Shown in pieces: positions 10,428 through 20,748 of a DNA stretch of 64,000 nucleotides. The first letter of the stretch is position 1. Each line of letters begins with the position of its first letter. The stretch is taken from assembly GCA_900618795.1 (NCBI GenBank), contig UYJD01000011.1, forward strand, positions 124,001-188,000, in the 5' to 3' direction. The notes under the pieces were generated by a model, which was given only the letters and a program-made list of their open reading frames with translations, had not been told where the DNA came from and made no database searches. Source of the stretch: Cyanodermella asteris (lineage: Eukaryota; Ascomycota; Lecanoromycetes; Ostropales; Stictidaceae). The position numbers and the translations under genes are program-made.

Positions 10428-11414
10428 CTATCTATAGGATCCCGGCTCCGCTCTCTTGAAGTCGCACAACGCCTTCGCCAAGCAAGGAGCATTGTGGAAC
10501 TTCTTCTGGTAGTCCGGATCCTTGTGCAACAGATCCATGGCGTCAAGACAAAGGGACGGAAACTCCTTGATCAAATCCTGAAATTGCTGACACTTCGGAC
10601 CGCCGGTCCGCAAGTTGATCCAATTCACTGTGGCCAAAGCCACCCATCTGGCCCGAATCGCCTCTTGGGGATACACCATGAAGTATCGGGCAATGGCACA
10701 GAATGTGGAGAGGCCGAGGAAAGTCTTGACAAACCGAGGTGGGTCAAGGGCCGAGTTGAACTCTCCCAGGTGCAGAAAGACCGACGTCAAGTTTGCCAGT
10801 GCCTCGGCTCGGAAATCTGGCATCAGAAAATAGTCCGCCATGCGAAGCGCGCCGAGGTTCCAAATGACGATGGCGTCCACGCGGGAGATGCGCTCGTTGA
10901 CGTGGCGCTCTTTGTCGGGTAACGCGGGTAGCGATAATGCGTCTTTGTAGCCTGGCATATCTGGCATCCTTCTCAGCAGACGAACCCGGCCATTCTAGCA
11001 TCCATCACACTTACCAATCGGATGATAGATGTACGTGAGCATGTGCTCGATGCTCTCCGGCTTCTCGTCGTCGCCCAAATCCACCACATTCGTCTGTGCT
11101 TCCTGAAACCTGTTCGCCTCCTTGAACGCGTTGTAGAAGTATTGGCTTTCCTTTGCGAGCTCCATATTGTGCACCTTCCAGGTCTTGCCGCCGCATTTGA
11201 TCCTGGCATCGTCGAACTCCGATTCCGCGTAGATTCTGTCAAGCACCTTGTCAGTGGCCACCTCAGGTTCTCCGTGTCGACGACACGGTCGAAGCACGTA
11301 CCTGGCTTTCAGGCGCTGCTTTGCTGTTGGCTTCGGTTTCTTCGCAGCGGGCGCGTCTTCATCATCTTTCGGAGCAGAGTCGGGCAGGGGTCGCTTTTTG
11401 GAAACGGGCGGCAT
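10428..11414 (-). CDS. BTB/POZ domain protein
   Basis: Two exons, 11414-11015 and 10960-10428, give 310 residues. The 54-nt intron (donor GTAAGTGTG, acceptor GATGCCAG) is the only nearby one that keeps phase, joining TYIYHPI to DMPGYKDALSLP. A basic Lys/Pro-rich N-terminus precedes a BTB fold: KVLDRIYAESEFDDARIKCG, then TWKVHNMELAKES, YFYNAFKEANRFQEA, VVDLGDDEKPESIEHMLTYI. After the intron comes the usual helical tail (ALRMADYFLMPDFRAEALANL). Known: fungal BTB proteins of this layout often act as cullin-3 adaptors or dimeric scaffolds. The target is not predictable. The frame stays open upstream to an ATG at 11831, which would add 139 residues of poor composition, so I prefer 11414. Confidence 0.75.
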
Positions 11415-11953
11415 ATTGGTGGGAGTTGTGGCGCGAGTTGACTGGGAATTCTGTGCTCCGTAGAGTTGGACGTCCTGTTGAAACCTCAGGAGCCTAGCGA
11501 GGATCCGTTGCTTTCTGGATGAACGCATAAAGGCGAAGGCCAGTTTGGTGTGTTGCTGATATAGCAGGTACCGAAAGGGTGTTCTGTAATAAGTAAGGTA
11601 AAGTAGCTGTGACCTGATCGCAGAGTTAGCGTTCGCAGAAGAGCCAGCGGCAGTAAGCTGTCCAGGATCGAGATACTGCTTGCCATAACATAAGTGCCTG
11701 GTGCATTTGGTCAGAGTGAGATGTGCAAGTCGAAGTGAGGGCATACTAAGGAGACGACGAGTGGTGGCGTATGGTCGAATAGCACAGCCTTCTTTTCCAT
11801 GTTTCCAGTGCGGAGACCGTACATGAAACATCCAAAGAAAACTTTATACCTTCTATCCAATTAACGCGTGATCACACAGCGAGCACTTCGCATAGTGTGG
11901 ATGTATCCTGAATTAGATCACAAATTTTGCACTTTTCACAAACGCAACCACCA
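11415..11953. other. 5' region of the BTB gene
   Basis: Lies between the BTB start and the GH47 stop, both on the minus strand. The BTB frame happens to stay open through most of it, but the residues look random. No other feature seen. Confidence 0.5.
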
Positions 11954-13771
11954 TCAAGGTGACGGCGCCTCACGGGCCCAACGTCCGCCTGCCTTTGGTC
12001 TCCTGAAAGGATGAGCCTCCGTGTTCAAGACCCAGTCATCCAAGCTGATATGGTCCGGGTCGCTGAACAGCAAGTAATAATACTTGAGCGTTTCGGCTGT
12101 CCAAAAGCTCTCCATGTTATCCTCCTGCTCTACCTTCTCCTTCATAACATCTTTGAGCGCCGCGTTAGCAACATCCGTCTTCGTGTGGTTCATGACCGCC
12201 TCGAACATGTTCCAACCATGGTTCTGGAGTTTCTTGTCGCCTGTCAGGCGGTAAAGGATCCAAACGCTCTCGATAGCTTCCGGACGAAGGAGGTACTGAG
12301 AGTCCGTGGCGTAGACGAATCCGGGTGCAAGAGAGCGTCGCTGGGCGAATGCACGCGCCGACTCGATTCCACCTTCGCGATCTTCCGGTGTGCTGGGTCC
12401 GGACATCATGGCAGCTTCCAGCCATTGGGTCTCGTTCCATTCGCACTTTGGGTTGGTTCCCTTGTGGCAGGGAAGCGCCTCGAAAATTTCGGGCATGATA
12501 CCATTTGGTGCTTTCTCGTAGGCCCAGATGCAGCCATCTGTCAGCTTGCGAGCGACTGCCAAGTCTGCTTCGCTCTCGAAGAGCTTACCGCCGATGCCGA
12601 CCATTCCACCGACGTAACAACCAAGATGCTGGACCTGGTGATTGAGGTGCGGCATCGGGTCGTTGTGCACAAGAGCACGCACGTCGGACGGGAATAGGAT
12701 GTCCTGATTGTCGGGATTGAGAGCACGGAAGAAGACGTACTTCTCCATGGCCATGAACGCTTTCTGATACATGCGCTCGTACATGGGCTCTTGTCCGCCG
12801 AGGAGCGCGTGCATTTTGGGGAGGTATTCGAACATGCTGTCGGTAAGGGCGGCGATGGTGAAACTTGATCCAACAGAGAAGTTACCAGTAGCTGTGTTCA
12901 ACCATGTCGGCCATAGTCCGGGGATCATGGTGTCGTCCTGCTGCGCGTCAAGCTGCCGGCTGATCCGGTCAATGGCATCATAGAAACGGATGTCTCCAGT
13001 GATCTGAGCCAAACGGGTGAACTCAAGGCAGAGCGAGCCAACCTCGGCTGCGACAACCATGCCCATTGAAGCTTGGGGTCTACCCTCCAATCCACCTTTC
13101 CATTCCCAGTGGGTGATGGGCAAGTGGTTGACAGTATCGAACGCAACATACAACATCTCGCCAAGCTCCATTGCCTTGTCGAGCAAGATCGGCTTTCCGC
13201 TCAAATCATATGCGGAGAGGAAGCCTCCCAAGTAGCGAATTGTCGTCTCGAAAACGCTAATCTCGTCCTGGACAGATGTCGAGAAGTCAATCTTCGCAAC
13301 AGCTGCAACCGCCTCTTCAAACTCCTTCTTCATGCCCGTGATCCATAGTGTATCCAAACTGTCAACCAAAGTTGCACCCCAACCACTGAAACGATCCGCG
13401 AACGAAGCAGAAATGGGGGCCAGCTCGTCCTTCAACCAAGCGTGTTTCCGATACCCCTTCCAAGCATGTGTCATTGCATCTTTCACGGCCTGCAGCCGTT
13501 CCAAACGGACCTTCTTGTCCTCATCGTACTCCGGTGCGTGGAAGGAAGCCTGGATGCGGGGGAGCTTCTTAGGAGCTCCTTTGGGTAGGCTTGCGTATGT
13601 GTCGATCGGGAAGCGAATGTTAGAGACTTCTCTCCATTTTGAAGTTGTGAGAGGGGCAGGTCTCCTGGTAAGACCAGGAATAGTAGCGGAATAATGCCAA
13701 GTATGCAGGAGGTAGAGAGTAGTGATTGTGGCGATGATGGAGAACTTCCAGCGTCGTACCATGTACAGCAT
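11954..13771 (-). CDS. class I alpha-1,2-mannosidase, GH47, ER/Golgi type II membrane protein
   Basis: 605 residues in one exon. A short basic cytosolic tail and membrane anchor (about residues 8-25, FSIIATITTLYLLHTW) are typical of ER or Golgi glycan-processing enzymes. The stem leads to the GH47 (alpha/alpha)7 domain: DRFSGWGATLVDSLDTLWI (about 126-144), SVFETTIRYLGG (about 172-183) with its catalytic-site Glu, LRPEAIESVWILYRLTGD near the C-terminus, and LNTEAHPF (about 582-589), whose Thr coordinates the catalytic calcium. Known reaction: removal of alpha-1,2-linked mannose from Man9GlcNAc2 on glycoproteins, in N-glycan maturation or ER quality control. Length and an intact domain suggest an active enzyme. 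Whether it is the ER MNS1 type or a Golgi trimming paralogue cannot be settled by eye. Confidence 0.93.
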   Translation of the reverse strand: MLYMVRRWKFSIIATITTLYLLHTWHYSATIPGLTRRPAPLTTSKWREVSNIRFPIDTYASLPKGAPKKLPRIQASFHAPEYDEDKKVRLERLQAVKDAMTHAWKGYRKHAWLKDELAPISASFADRFSGWGATLVDSLDTLWITGMKKEFEEAVAAVAKIDFSTSVQDEISVFETTIRYLGGFLSAYDLSGKPILLDKAMELGEMLYVAFDTVNHLPITHWEWKGGLEGRPQASMGMVVAAEVGSLCLEFTRLAQITGDIRFYDAIDRISRQLDAQQDDTMIPGLWPTWLNTATGNFSVGSSFTIAALTDSMFEYLPKMHALLGGQEPMYERMYQKAFMAMEKYVFFRALNPDNQDILFPSDVRALVHNDPMPHLNHQVQHLGCYVGGMVGIGGKLFESEADLAVARKLTDGCIWAYEKAPNGIMPEIFEALPCHKGTNPKCEWNETQWLEAAMMSGPSTPEDREGGIESARAFAQRRSLAPGFVYATDSQYLLRPEAIESVWILYRLTGDKKLQNHGWNMFEAVMNHTKTDVANAALKDVMKEKVEQEDNMESFWTAETLKYYYLLFSDPDHISLDDWVLNTEAHPFRRPKAGGRWAREAPSP

Positions 13772-14159
13772 TGTTGCGTTTTGGGGTGGTCCTCTATGTC
13801 AGTTACCTGCCAAACCTCACGGCAGATGTAGGATTGTGAGTGAAGCACTATCATAAGCTCATAAAAACAGTCTATCAAGGAATGACGAGAAGATGGTACA
13901 GCGTGCCGGGCGCAGACCGACTCGGCGCGTCTGGTTCGAACGAAAGGAGGAACGAGGGAAAGAATGGGCAAGCACGCCGGGCAAGGAGCGACGAGAAGCT
14001 GAAAGGGTGGTCATGATTGAAGAGGCAGAACATGTGTTGATGGGACGCTGCAGGCGATAGGTCGACATGGGTGCTGAGCGGCGGAGAGGCTTGTCTGGCC
14101 GCACATCGATGCCGCTTCAGGTGCTTGGCAAATGCAACACGGCCACCACCGCGTCTAAT
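13772..14159. other. 5' region of the GH47 gene
   Basis: Promoter-side DNA of the mannosidase. Short open frames overlap here in several registers but none has protein-like composition. Confidence 0.5.
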
Positions 14160-14252
14160 AAGGCCAGTTGAAAAAGGTCGTTACCCACCATCCCGGGGGA
14201 TCTGCGGTGTGATGTCCGGGGTGGTGGGTTACGACCTTTTTCAACTGGCCTT
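14160..14252. mobile_element. palindromic MITE-like element (hairpin)
   Basis: Two arms of about 37 bases, beginning AAGGCCAGTTGAAAAAGG and ending CCTTTTTCAACTGGCCTT, are reverse complements apart from two mismatches (TTACCC against TAACCC, and CCATCCC against CCACCCC). They are separated by a loop of only about 15-18 bases. TA dinucleotides flank both sides (14159-14160 and 14254-14255), compatible with a TA target duplication as in Tc1/mariner-type elements. It has no coding capacity. The alternative is a structured RNA or regulatory hairpin. The high arm identity suggests a recent origin or conserved pairing. Confidence 0.55.
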
Positions 14253-14627
14253 GTAAGGAGTCTCCCTTGAACCCCTGATTCCCGACCTCAGCTGCTCTTT
14301 GCCATGCTTTATCCATGTTCTTAGCCAGTGACTCTGATGCCTGGTGTCAGAATTGTGATTCGATGGTTTCACAAGTCGACCACCGGGTCGCAGGGTCAAC
14401 TATGGTCGATCAAGAGGTCTGACTATTTTCGTTGTCGATTCAGAGGACCAACTTTTCGAAACGCGCATTTGCGTAGCATGCTATCGTTATTCTGGAATGA
14501 AGAGAACGGTAGAAACTCCAAGCATGTGCCCAAAAAGATCCATCCACGACGAGCAAGATTGACGTTCCTCATAACTCTGTTCAAGCCTTCCAAGGAGACT
14601 CCTCCTTTGAACCTACACGCTTGCGTC
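14253..14627. other. Intergenic, nothing recognised
   Basis: Downstream flank of the unknown multi-exon gene. No gene-like frame supported. Confidence 0.5.
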
Positions 14628-16120
14628 TCAGAACTCATCAGCCAGCGTCATGCGAGCGTCCTGTGGGACCCTCCGCGCGACTTTCGCATCCGAGCGTTTT
14701 GGCGAAGTCGGAGAGTGCAATGCCGGAATCAAACTCTTTCCTCTCTCCCTGCGTGACGGTACACGAACGGGACCATCATCCGGTTGTTCTTTCCACACCT
14801 TGTATGTTTCCGATTGAAGGCCCCAGATAAAGTGCCCCTTTGCCAAAGCTTCCCACTTCTTCACCAACGATGCTGCTCGCAGAAGTGACGCGTCGGCCGC
14901 TTGCAGACTGTTCTTTGCAATGACAAATCTCGCGTTGACAATCTTGAGCTCAGTCATGTCCACAACAGGTGCTATCTGGTTCTCTGATCGACTGGGAAAA
15001 AGCTTGTGTTTTATCCGTTTGTAAAATGGCTTGTCCTCATTTTGACTCGGAGTAGTGGCCAGCGCCGAATTGCCGGCAATTAAGGCGTTGGCGGTCAGCG
15101 TCATCGACTTCACCACTAGGTCCCAAGCCTCCTGGTATGCCTGAGAATTTGGCATTGCGAGGTTGATGCGGAACAAACGAACGACGTTGCGAATACTATC
15201 GTCTCATTAGTCTCTCTTCGATCTGTTGGTACGTTGACGCGCTCTTGGGCTCACATTCTATCTGGTCTGACCGGAGTACCTGGGCTGAGATCGGCCAACG
15301 CATGTGTTTGATCTTTCTCAAAGAATGTGACCGTTCGATGATGCATTGGCCTGGTCAACATTGCTCGGTCTGCGACGATGAGTTGGATGCGGGCCAGGCC
15401 TCTGGTATGAGTGATGCGATGTGTGTCTTGTCCACAGTACTGTCCCGTCGCCAAGGCACCGATCGTCCTTTGCATCGCCTTGTGTGCTTCCACCGCCACT
15501 TCATTCTGACAAAGACAGTCTAGAGGAAGATTAGCGGATTCCGTCCTGTCTGGGGTGTGGTAGTAGACTGCTCGACGGCAACTCACACTCTAGGACATAT
15601 GCAAAGGATTCCATCTGATCCGAATACTGGACCAAAGGAAAGCAGAGCGCCGCAAAATTCCCAGCCGGGCTCTCCGATAGGAGCTTGTGATCACCCTCCT
15701 CCTTCGTCACGAAACGAACCCAGTCGTCCCTCAGCATGTACGCCCCACGGCCAGCGGCATTTTCAAACTCGGTACCGTGGGTCTCAAACGCTCGAAAGCT
15801 GGATTCCAGCTGATCCTCAAGGCTGTTCCCAGTAGTCGAGATGTTGAGTTGAGATCCGGACCGCTCCATTGGCCCCTTTGCTATCACTGAAGTTCGCGAG
15901 TTGTCAGGTAACCCCAGCAATTTTCCGAAATGGCGTACGTTTCGATGTCTATGAAAAAGTGCTCTCGTGCGGAGGCAATGAATGTGCTGAGAAGATGTTA
16001 AAGACGGCGGATACATACTGGAAGTCATCGATGGTGCACTCGGTGAATTCACCATCATGCCCCTGCAAACTCAAATCAGGCAGACCAGCGCCCGGGAGGA
16101 AGACAATTGCAATTCACGTG
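14628..16120 (-). CDS. multi-exon protein of unknown function
   Basis: Exons read on the minus strand: about 16120-16030 (ATVFLPGAG-like start not fixed, then LPDLSLQGHDGEFTECTIDD), a 55-nt intron with GTATGT donor, an exon ending 15587 (ALFHRHRNVRHFGKLLGLPD ... MESFAYVLE), a 67-nt intron 15586-15520 (GTGAGT, branch GCTAAT), exon 15519-15255 (CLCQNEVAVEAHKAM ... GTPVRPDR), a 59-nt intron 15254-15196 (GTGAGC, branch ACTAAT) and exon 15195-14628 (NVVRLFRINLAMPNSQAYQE). The last two introns have textbook branch and acceptor sites and keep phase, so I am confident of them. The 5' end is unresolved, and the open stretch at 16226-16654 could hold further exons. The product is mixed alpha-helical with a basic middle (KPFYKRIKHKLFPSR). 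I recognise no domain. Confidence 0.6.
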
Positions 16121-16628
16121 GCTCCTCAGCCGTTCCAATCATCTCTTTTCATGATTCACTGGCTATTGTTCGGGTCACAATAGCGTTCTTGCTGCACAAA
16201 CCTGCGACCTCGCTTGTCGCCTGAGTCACACCGAGCGAAGTCCAGATGTCAGGGCTGTACATGACGGGATTGTGAAGCGGAATGGAATACATTCTAGCCA
16301 AAGACACAAGTCGGATGCGATCGCCGTTTGTGCATTCAGAAGTCTGACGATTGGTGACTTTGCTGACACAGGTTTGATATGAGGTTTGATGCGATCAGCA
16401 AGCTTGATTCGCCATGGCAGGTGATTGGCCTTGGCACGTTGCGGCAATGACAACGCTGTTTTCTTCGACAAGAAAGTGCCAGGCCTCAAGAAGCTGATCG
16501 GGACCTGCAAGAGCAGTTTATAGCTCAGGTATTCGCAATCGTGTCGATCAATCATCATGCGATAAAACACGATTCTTGGGCCCAAACAATACTTCCTCAC
16601 CCACAAGTGTAATCCGGCAGCATCCAGG
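16121..16628. other. Unresolved region, possible 5' exons of the unknown gene
   Basis: A minus-strand open stretch (16226-16654) overlaps the end of PPP4R2. It has plausible residues in places (IKLADRIKPHIKP), but I found no splice pair joining it to the downstream exons. Confidence 0.3.
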
Positions 16629-18123
16629 CTATTCGTCCTTCTTCTCAGGCTCATCTACAGCCATCTCTTCTCCCTTCTCTTCAGCTGCCTCTGCCACCGG
16701 TCTACTCTCCTCGCTTGCCGCCCGCCTCTCCTCCGGCACCTGCACGTTGCTTCCCGGAACGACCTCTCCTTCACCCGGTCGACCGACGGCAGCCTCCAGA
16801 TCCACAATACCCGGCATCCCATGCTGGGGACCAATATCCTCATTGCCTATCTCTTGCGGTCCCCGCGCAGTCGCCATCTCCGTGTCTCTTCCTCCTTCGG
16901 CATTCTTTTGTGCCGCATCACCATCCGTAGCACTCGCTTGAAGCGCAACGGTATCGACAGGCACGCTAGCACTGACTACTCCAGTCGCGGCGCCATTTCG
17001 CCCAAGGCCGTTTGCGATGACTGTGGTGGTCGGTCCAGCGTCAGGAGCAGCTGCACTGGGTGAGGTTTGCCATTCTCCGCCAGCCTGCTCTTCGGCGTCG
17101 CTGAGCAGCATTCGCTCCGACTGATCCCCGGCGTCAAGACCAACTGCAGGCAGGCTGTCTTCACGCTCGCCGGGAGCATCGACGTCGCCTTCGAGTTCGG
17201 CCGTCTCTCTGGTCCACGGGATGCGGGTGAGCTCGGCACCGTTGAACGCATCGTCGCGAATGCGTGGTCCCGCTCCGTTCAACTGGGACAGATAGCTACC
17301 ACTTTCCGTGGCACTAGAATCTGGCGGAACGGGCAACGGGTACACGTTCGCAGTGCTGCTGACGTTTAGGGTCTTGTCCAGGGCACGTAGATATGCGGGA
17401 AGGGTCTTGTAATGTGCATTTGGCTGTAGTATGAGCTCGCAGAGACGTTGGAACGTATAAGGCGGGGCCTGGCTGAATGGTCCATTCAGCATTGCGATAA
17501 TGCCGTTGTATAGCGCGAGTATTGGTGGGGGTAGAGAGCCTTCCGGAGATGAGACGGATGCGACCACTGGAGCTACTGCATCGGTTGAAGCTGGTGGGTC
17601 CTCTATACCTCCTGGCGGCTGCGAGTTGGGCACCATTGAAGGAGACGTCGGCTGTCGGCTTGGAGTTGCGGCGGCAGCTGTATTTGAAGCGGCGGCGTTG
17701 GGATTCTGAGGAGTTGCGGGAATGACCTTGGGTGAGCGTGCCGGCGTGCTTGTACTAGCTTCTGCGCCATTCTGCGTAAGAAGCTGGTTGGATGGTGTAG
17801 GAGCCGTGATAGGTATGCTGACAACGGGGAAGTCCTCATGAACGATCTGGAGGAATAATGGTCAACAACTGTGGCTTGAGCGGACGGTGAGAAGAGTAGC
17901 GCTCACACGATCAAGTTTTGTTAGGATGTACTTTAAGGCTTCTGGCCACTTCGAACTGAACATACAATCAGTACAAGCAGTCTGTTAATAGTCGTCCCCA
18001 ACTTACTAGTCCATCTTCCCCGTTTGACAGGCATTTTGAAGGAAAGGCTCCGCGTCTACGCAATGTCAATAAACAGACCGAGGGGACCAAGAGCCATATG
18101 GTTCTAATCGCACCTATCGACAT
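16629..18123 (-). CDS. PSY4: protein phosphatase 4 regulatory subunit 2 (PPP4R2)
   Basis: Four exons: 18123-18114 (only 10 nt), 18055-18007 (49 nt), 17955-17907 (49 nt) and 17846-16629, with introns of 58, 51 and 60 nt. Together they code 441 residues. The phases fit exactly and give MSIDAEPFLQNACQTGK, MDYSKWPEALKYILTKLDR, then IVHEDFPV. After a Ser/Pro/Ala-rich insert the PPP4R2 core resumes: FSQAPPYTFQRLCELILQP, then HYKTLPAYLRALDKTLNVSS. The C-terminal half is acidic and disordered, ending DEPEKKDE. Known: this subunit joins PP4 catalytic subunit and R3 in a nuclear phosphatase that removes gamma-H2A phosphate and controls checkpoint recovery (yeast Psy4). Odd: most of the coding sequence sits in one exon while the first 36 codons are split over three tiny ones. 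It is divergent from the mitochondrial ThrRS gene. Confidence 0.88.
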
Positions 18124-18816
18124 GACTGCAGCCCGGTGAGCCTTCTATTGAGCTCTGTCCAGAGAGCGAAAAAAGCTTGTTGAGTGTCTTCGGTGTGACA
18201 CCGGTCGTAGTGAAACACACTTGGCTGAGAGCAGCCACGATGGAGACTATATTTGGCCTGATTGCAAATATCTCGCCAAAGTGCGCGTATTCATGCGTGT
18301 GATGCCGCTCGTTTGTAGGGTGCGTTGCTGTTGACACAGATTGAAGACCAGTCTGTTGACCGCCTTGTCGCTGTTTCACAAGAACGATGATTCCCTCGAG
18401 GAATACTTCTGATAGAGATAACTATGAAACGACACTTTATCGTACGTTTGGACTACCACCGAAGCTTCTTCCACTCAGCACTGTAATTCGTGTAGAATGA
18501 AAACTCAAGCAAGCAGACAACTAGTGACCAATTCACCATCCCTCGCGCAATTGTCGCAAACCTCAGGACGTCAAATACAATGGCTGACTCGAAGCAGGTT
18601 GAAGAGCAGGAATTGGCGAATCAGAGCAGAGTTGAGTGAACGGGCAACACTCCGCACAGCTATTTATAACCGTGCAAAACACTCGACATCTTCATCTAGA
18701 TCTCGCAGCAGAAATGTCACCAGTTATGCACTCAGTTGCAGGCCGCGTCTCGAGCCGTGAGCTATCGAAGTCGATCATGATGAAGCTCTGAGAAGCTCTG
18801 AGAGCTCTCGACCTTC
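18124..18816. other. divergent promoter region, PPP4R2 / mitochondrial ThrRS
   Basis: About 690 bases between two divergently read genes. A TATTTATAA stretch near 18660 precedes the ThrRS gene by about 155 bases. No additional gene seen. Confidence 0.5.
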
Positions 18817-20316
18817 ATGTTTCGGGCATCGCTATTCCGTGCGCTCACGCGCAACGCGTCTTTTCAATCTTATACACCAGTTCGCTCATTCCATCTGCAG
18901 AGCAAGCTGCTCTGTTCCTGTAAAGATGATACACATACCTTGAACCCGACGACTGCAGACCCTGCGATTCCTCCTGCCGACCACCGAGCTCTTGCATCAG
19001 CTCTCGATCTGTTCAGTACCACCTTCTACAGCCCGGGCACGCCATTGCTCCATCCAGATGGCTCTCATGTCTTCCTCAAACTGCAGCAATTCCTCCGTGC
19101 GCAATATGCCGTGTTCGGATTTCGCGAAGTCGTCTCGCCGACAATCTACAAGCAGTCGCTCTGGGAAAAGTCGGGTCACTGGGAGAATTACAAAAAGGAC
19201 ATGTTCGAAGTAACAGGTAGTGCTCACGGCGATGGAATAGCGAACGGGCAGATCGCGCAAGACCACACATACGGCCTGAAACCCATGAATTGCCCTGGAC
19301 ATTGCTTGCTGTACGCGAGTCGAAGCCGTAGCTGGAGGGACCTACCTATTCGCTATGCTGACTTCAGTCCCTTGCACAGGAATGAGGTTTCGGGCGCACT
19401 GAGCGGCTTGACGCGTGTGCGTCGTTTCCACCAGGACGATGGTCACATCTTCTGCCGGCCAGAACAGGTTGGCGAGGAAATTCAGAAAACGCTACAATTT
19501 GTCGGCATGGTGTACGACTGCTTCGGACTTGGACCATATAAGCTTGTGTTGAGCACAAGACCCGAGGACTACATCGGTGAAGTCTCGCAGTGGGACGAGG
19601 CGGAGTCGCAGCTTCGTCGAGCACTGGATTCTACAGGTCGTGGCTGGGAACTCAATGAGGCTGATGGTGCCTTTTATGGGCCCAAAATTGACATCATCCT
19701 GAAAGACTCGGACGGGAAGCAGCACCAGACGGCGACAATTCAGCTTGACTTCCAACTTCCTCGGCGCTTCGAACTGGAATACGATAGCCAGGACGGCACT
19801 CCTCAGCGACCCGTCATGGTGCATCGTGCCATTCTTGGCTCTCTAGAACGATTCATGGCTCTGCTGATAGAACACTTCAAAGGCAGGTGGCCATTTTGGC
19901 TGAGCCCTCGGCAAGTCGCCATCCTCACAGTCAACGATGAACCAGAGACGATTGCCTATGCCGAAAAGGTACGGGATGAGTTGCTGGGCTTCTCGCGCGG
20001 CGACGCGCTGCAGTTACAACCACTAAACTCGGACCGTTTGCAGATGACTGTCGACACAAGACCAATGACCATCTCTGCTAAAGTCGCGCATGCGCGTGCG
20101 GACCACTTCAACTTGATCGCCGTGGTAGGTCCGCGCGACATGAAAACAGGCACGTTGAGTCTTGATATCACCGGGCAGCCGAACGGTCAGCGTGTGCTGA
20201 AGGACGTCTTGACAAGTTCAGACGCGCCTGACAGCAGCATAAATCCCAAGTCTATCAAGCTTTCATTCAGCAAGCTCAAGCAGCTGACAAACAGCCTGTG
20301 TCAAAATTTCTTCTGA
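18817..20316 (+). CDS. MST1: mitochondrial threonyl-tRNA synthetase
   Basis: 499 residues, one exon. The Arg/Ser-rich N-terminus (MFRASLFRALTRNASFQ) is a mitochondrial targeting sequence. The class II core follows: motif 1 around FGFREVVSPTIY (100-111), the zinc-site segment KPMNCPGHC (155-163), motif 2 with SPLHRNEVSGAL and RVRRFHQDDGHIF (about 184-212), and motif 3 HRAILGSLERFMALL (about 336-350). An anticodon-binding domain ends the protein (SPRQVAILTVNDE onward). Known reaction: charging of mitochondrial tRNA-Thr with threonine using ATP. It lacks the N-terminal TGS and editing domains, as mitochondrial fungal ThrRS usually does. A segment in the C-terminal domain (KVAHARADHFNLIAVVG) fits the usual synthetase end. 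Identification is firm. Confidence 0.93.
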   Translation: MFRASLFRALTRNASFQSYTPVRSFHLQSKLLCSCKDDTHTLNPTTADPAIPPADHRALASALDLFSTTFYSPGTPLLHPDGSHVFLKLQQFLRAQYAVFGFREVVSPTIYKQSLWEKSGHWENYKKDMFEVTGSAHGDGIANGQIAQDHTYGLKPMNCPGHCLLYASRSRSWRDLPIRYADFSPLHRNEVSGALSGLTRVRRFHQDDGHIFCRPEQVGEEIQKTLQFVGMVYDCFGLGPYKLVLSTRPEDYIGEVSQWDEAESQLRRALDSTGRGWELNEADGAFYGPKIDIILKDSDGKQHQTATIQLDFQLPRRFELEYDSQDGTPQRPVMVHRAILGSLERFMALLIEHFKGRWPFWLSPRQVAILTVNDEPETIAYAEKVRDELLGFSRGDALQLQPLNSDRLQMTVDTRPMTISAKVAHARADHFNLIAVVGPRDMKTGTLSLDITGQPNGQRVLKDVLTSSDAPDSSINPKSIKLSFSKLKQLTNSLCQNFF

Positions 20317-20748
20317 AGCAACAAAACAGCGTTGTTTCAAAAGTGCCGATCATGCCAGTTGGTGCCACAGCAATCAACATGGCCTTTGCACGCCAGAAAT
20401 CGAAGAATTCACTTCTTAGGCACTAGGTTGTCGTTATCACCTTTCAACGACGGACAACAGCCTTGTCTCTAGTCGGAACCACCCGTCAAGATGGACAACG
20501 TCTCGAGCAGTCCATTGTCCATGCGCTGTCTCGGATTTGTGGAAGACGACTGCCTTTCAGACAGCACCGTACAATCAACGCCGAATCACCATAATATGCT
20601 TGCATCCGAAAGGTTGCGCTTGTCGCAAGCCGCCCGACTCTGCTGCTTTCCCTGATCACTGGTGATCAATCGGTTTACGCGGTTGCAAGCAGGCTATTGT
20701 CTCTGCTACACCCTTGTCAAAATCTGGTTGCCAATGCTCTCACTCAAT
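20317..20748. other. Intergenic, nothing recognised
   Basis: 3' flank of the ThrRS gene and promoter of the next gene. No feature seen. Confidence 0.5.
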
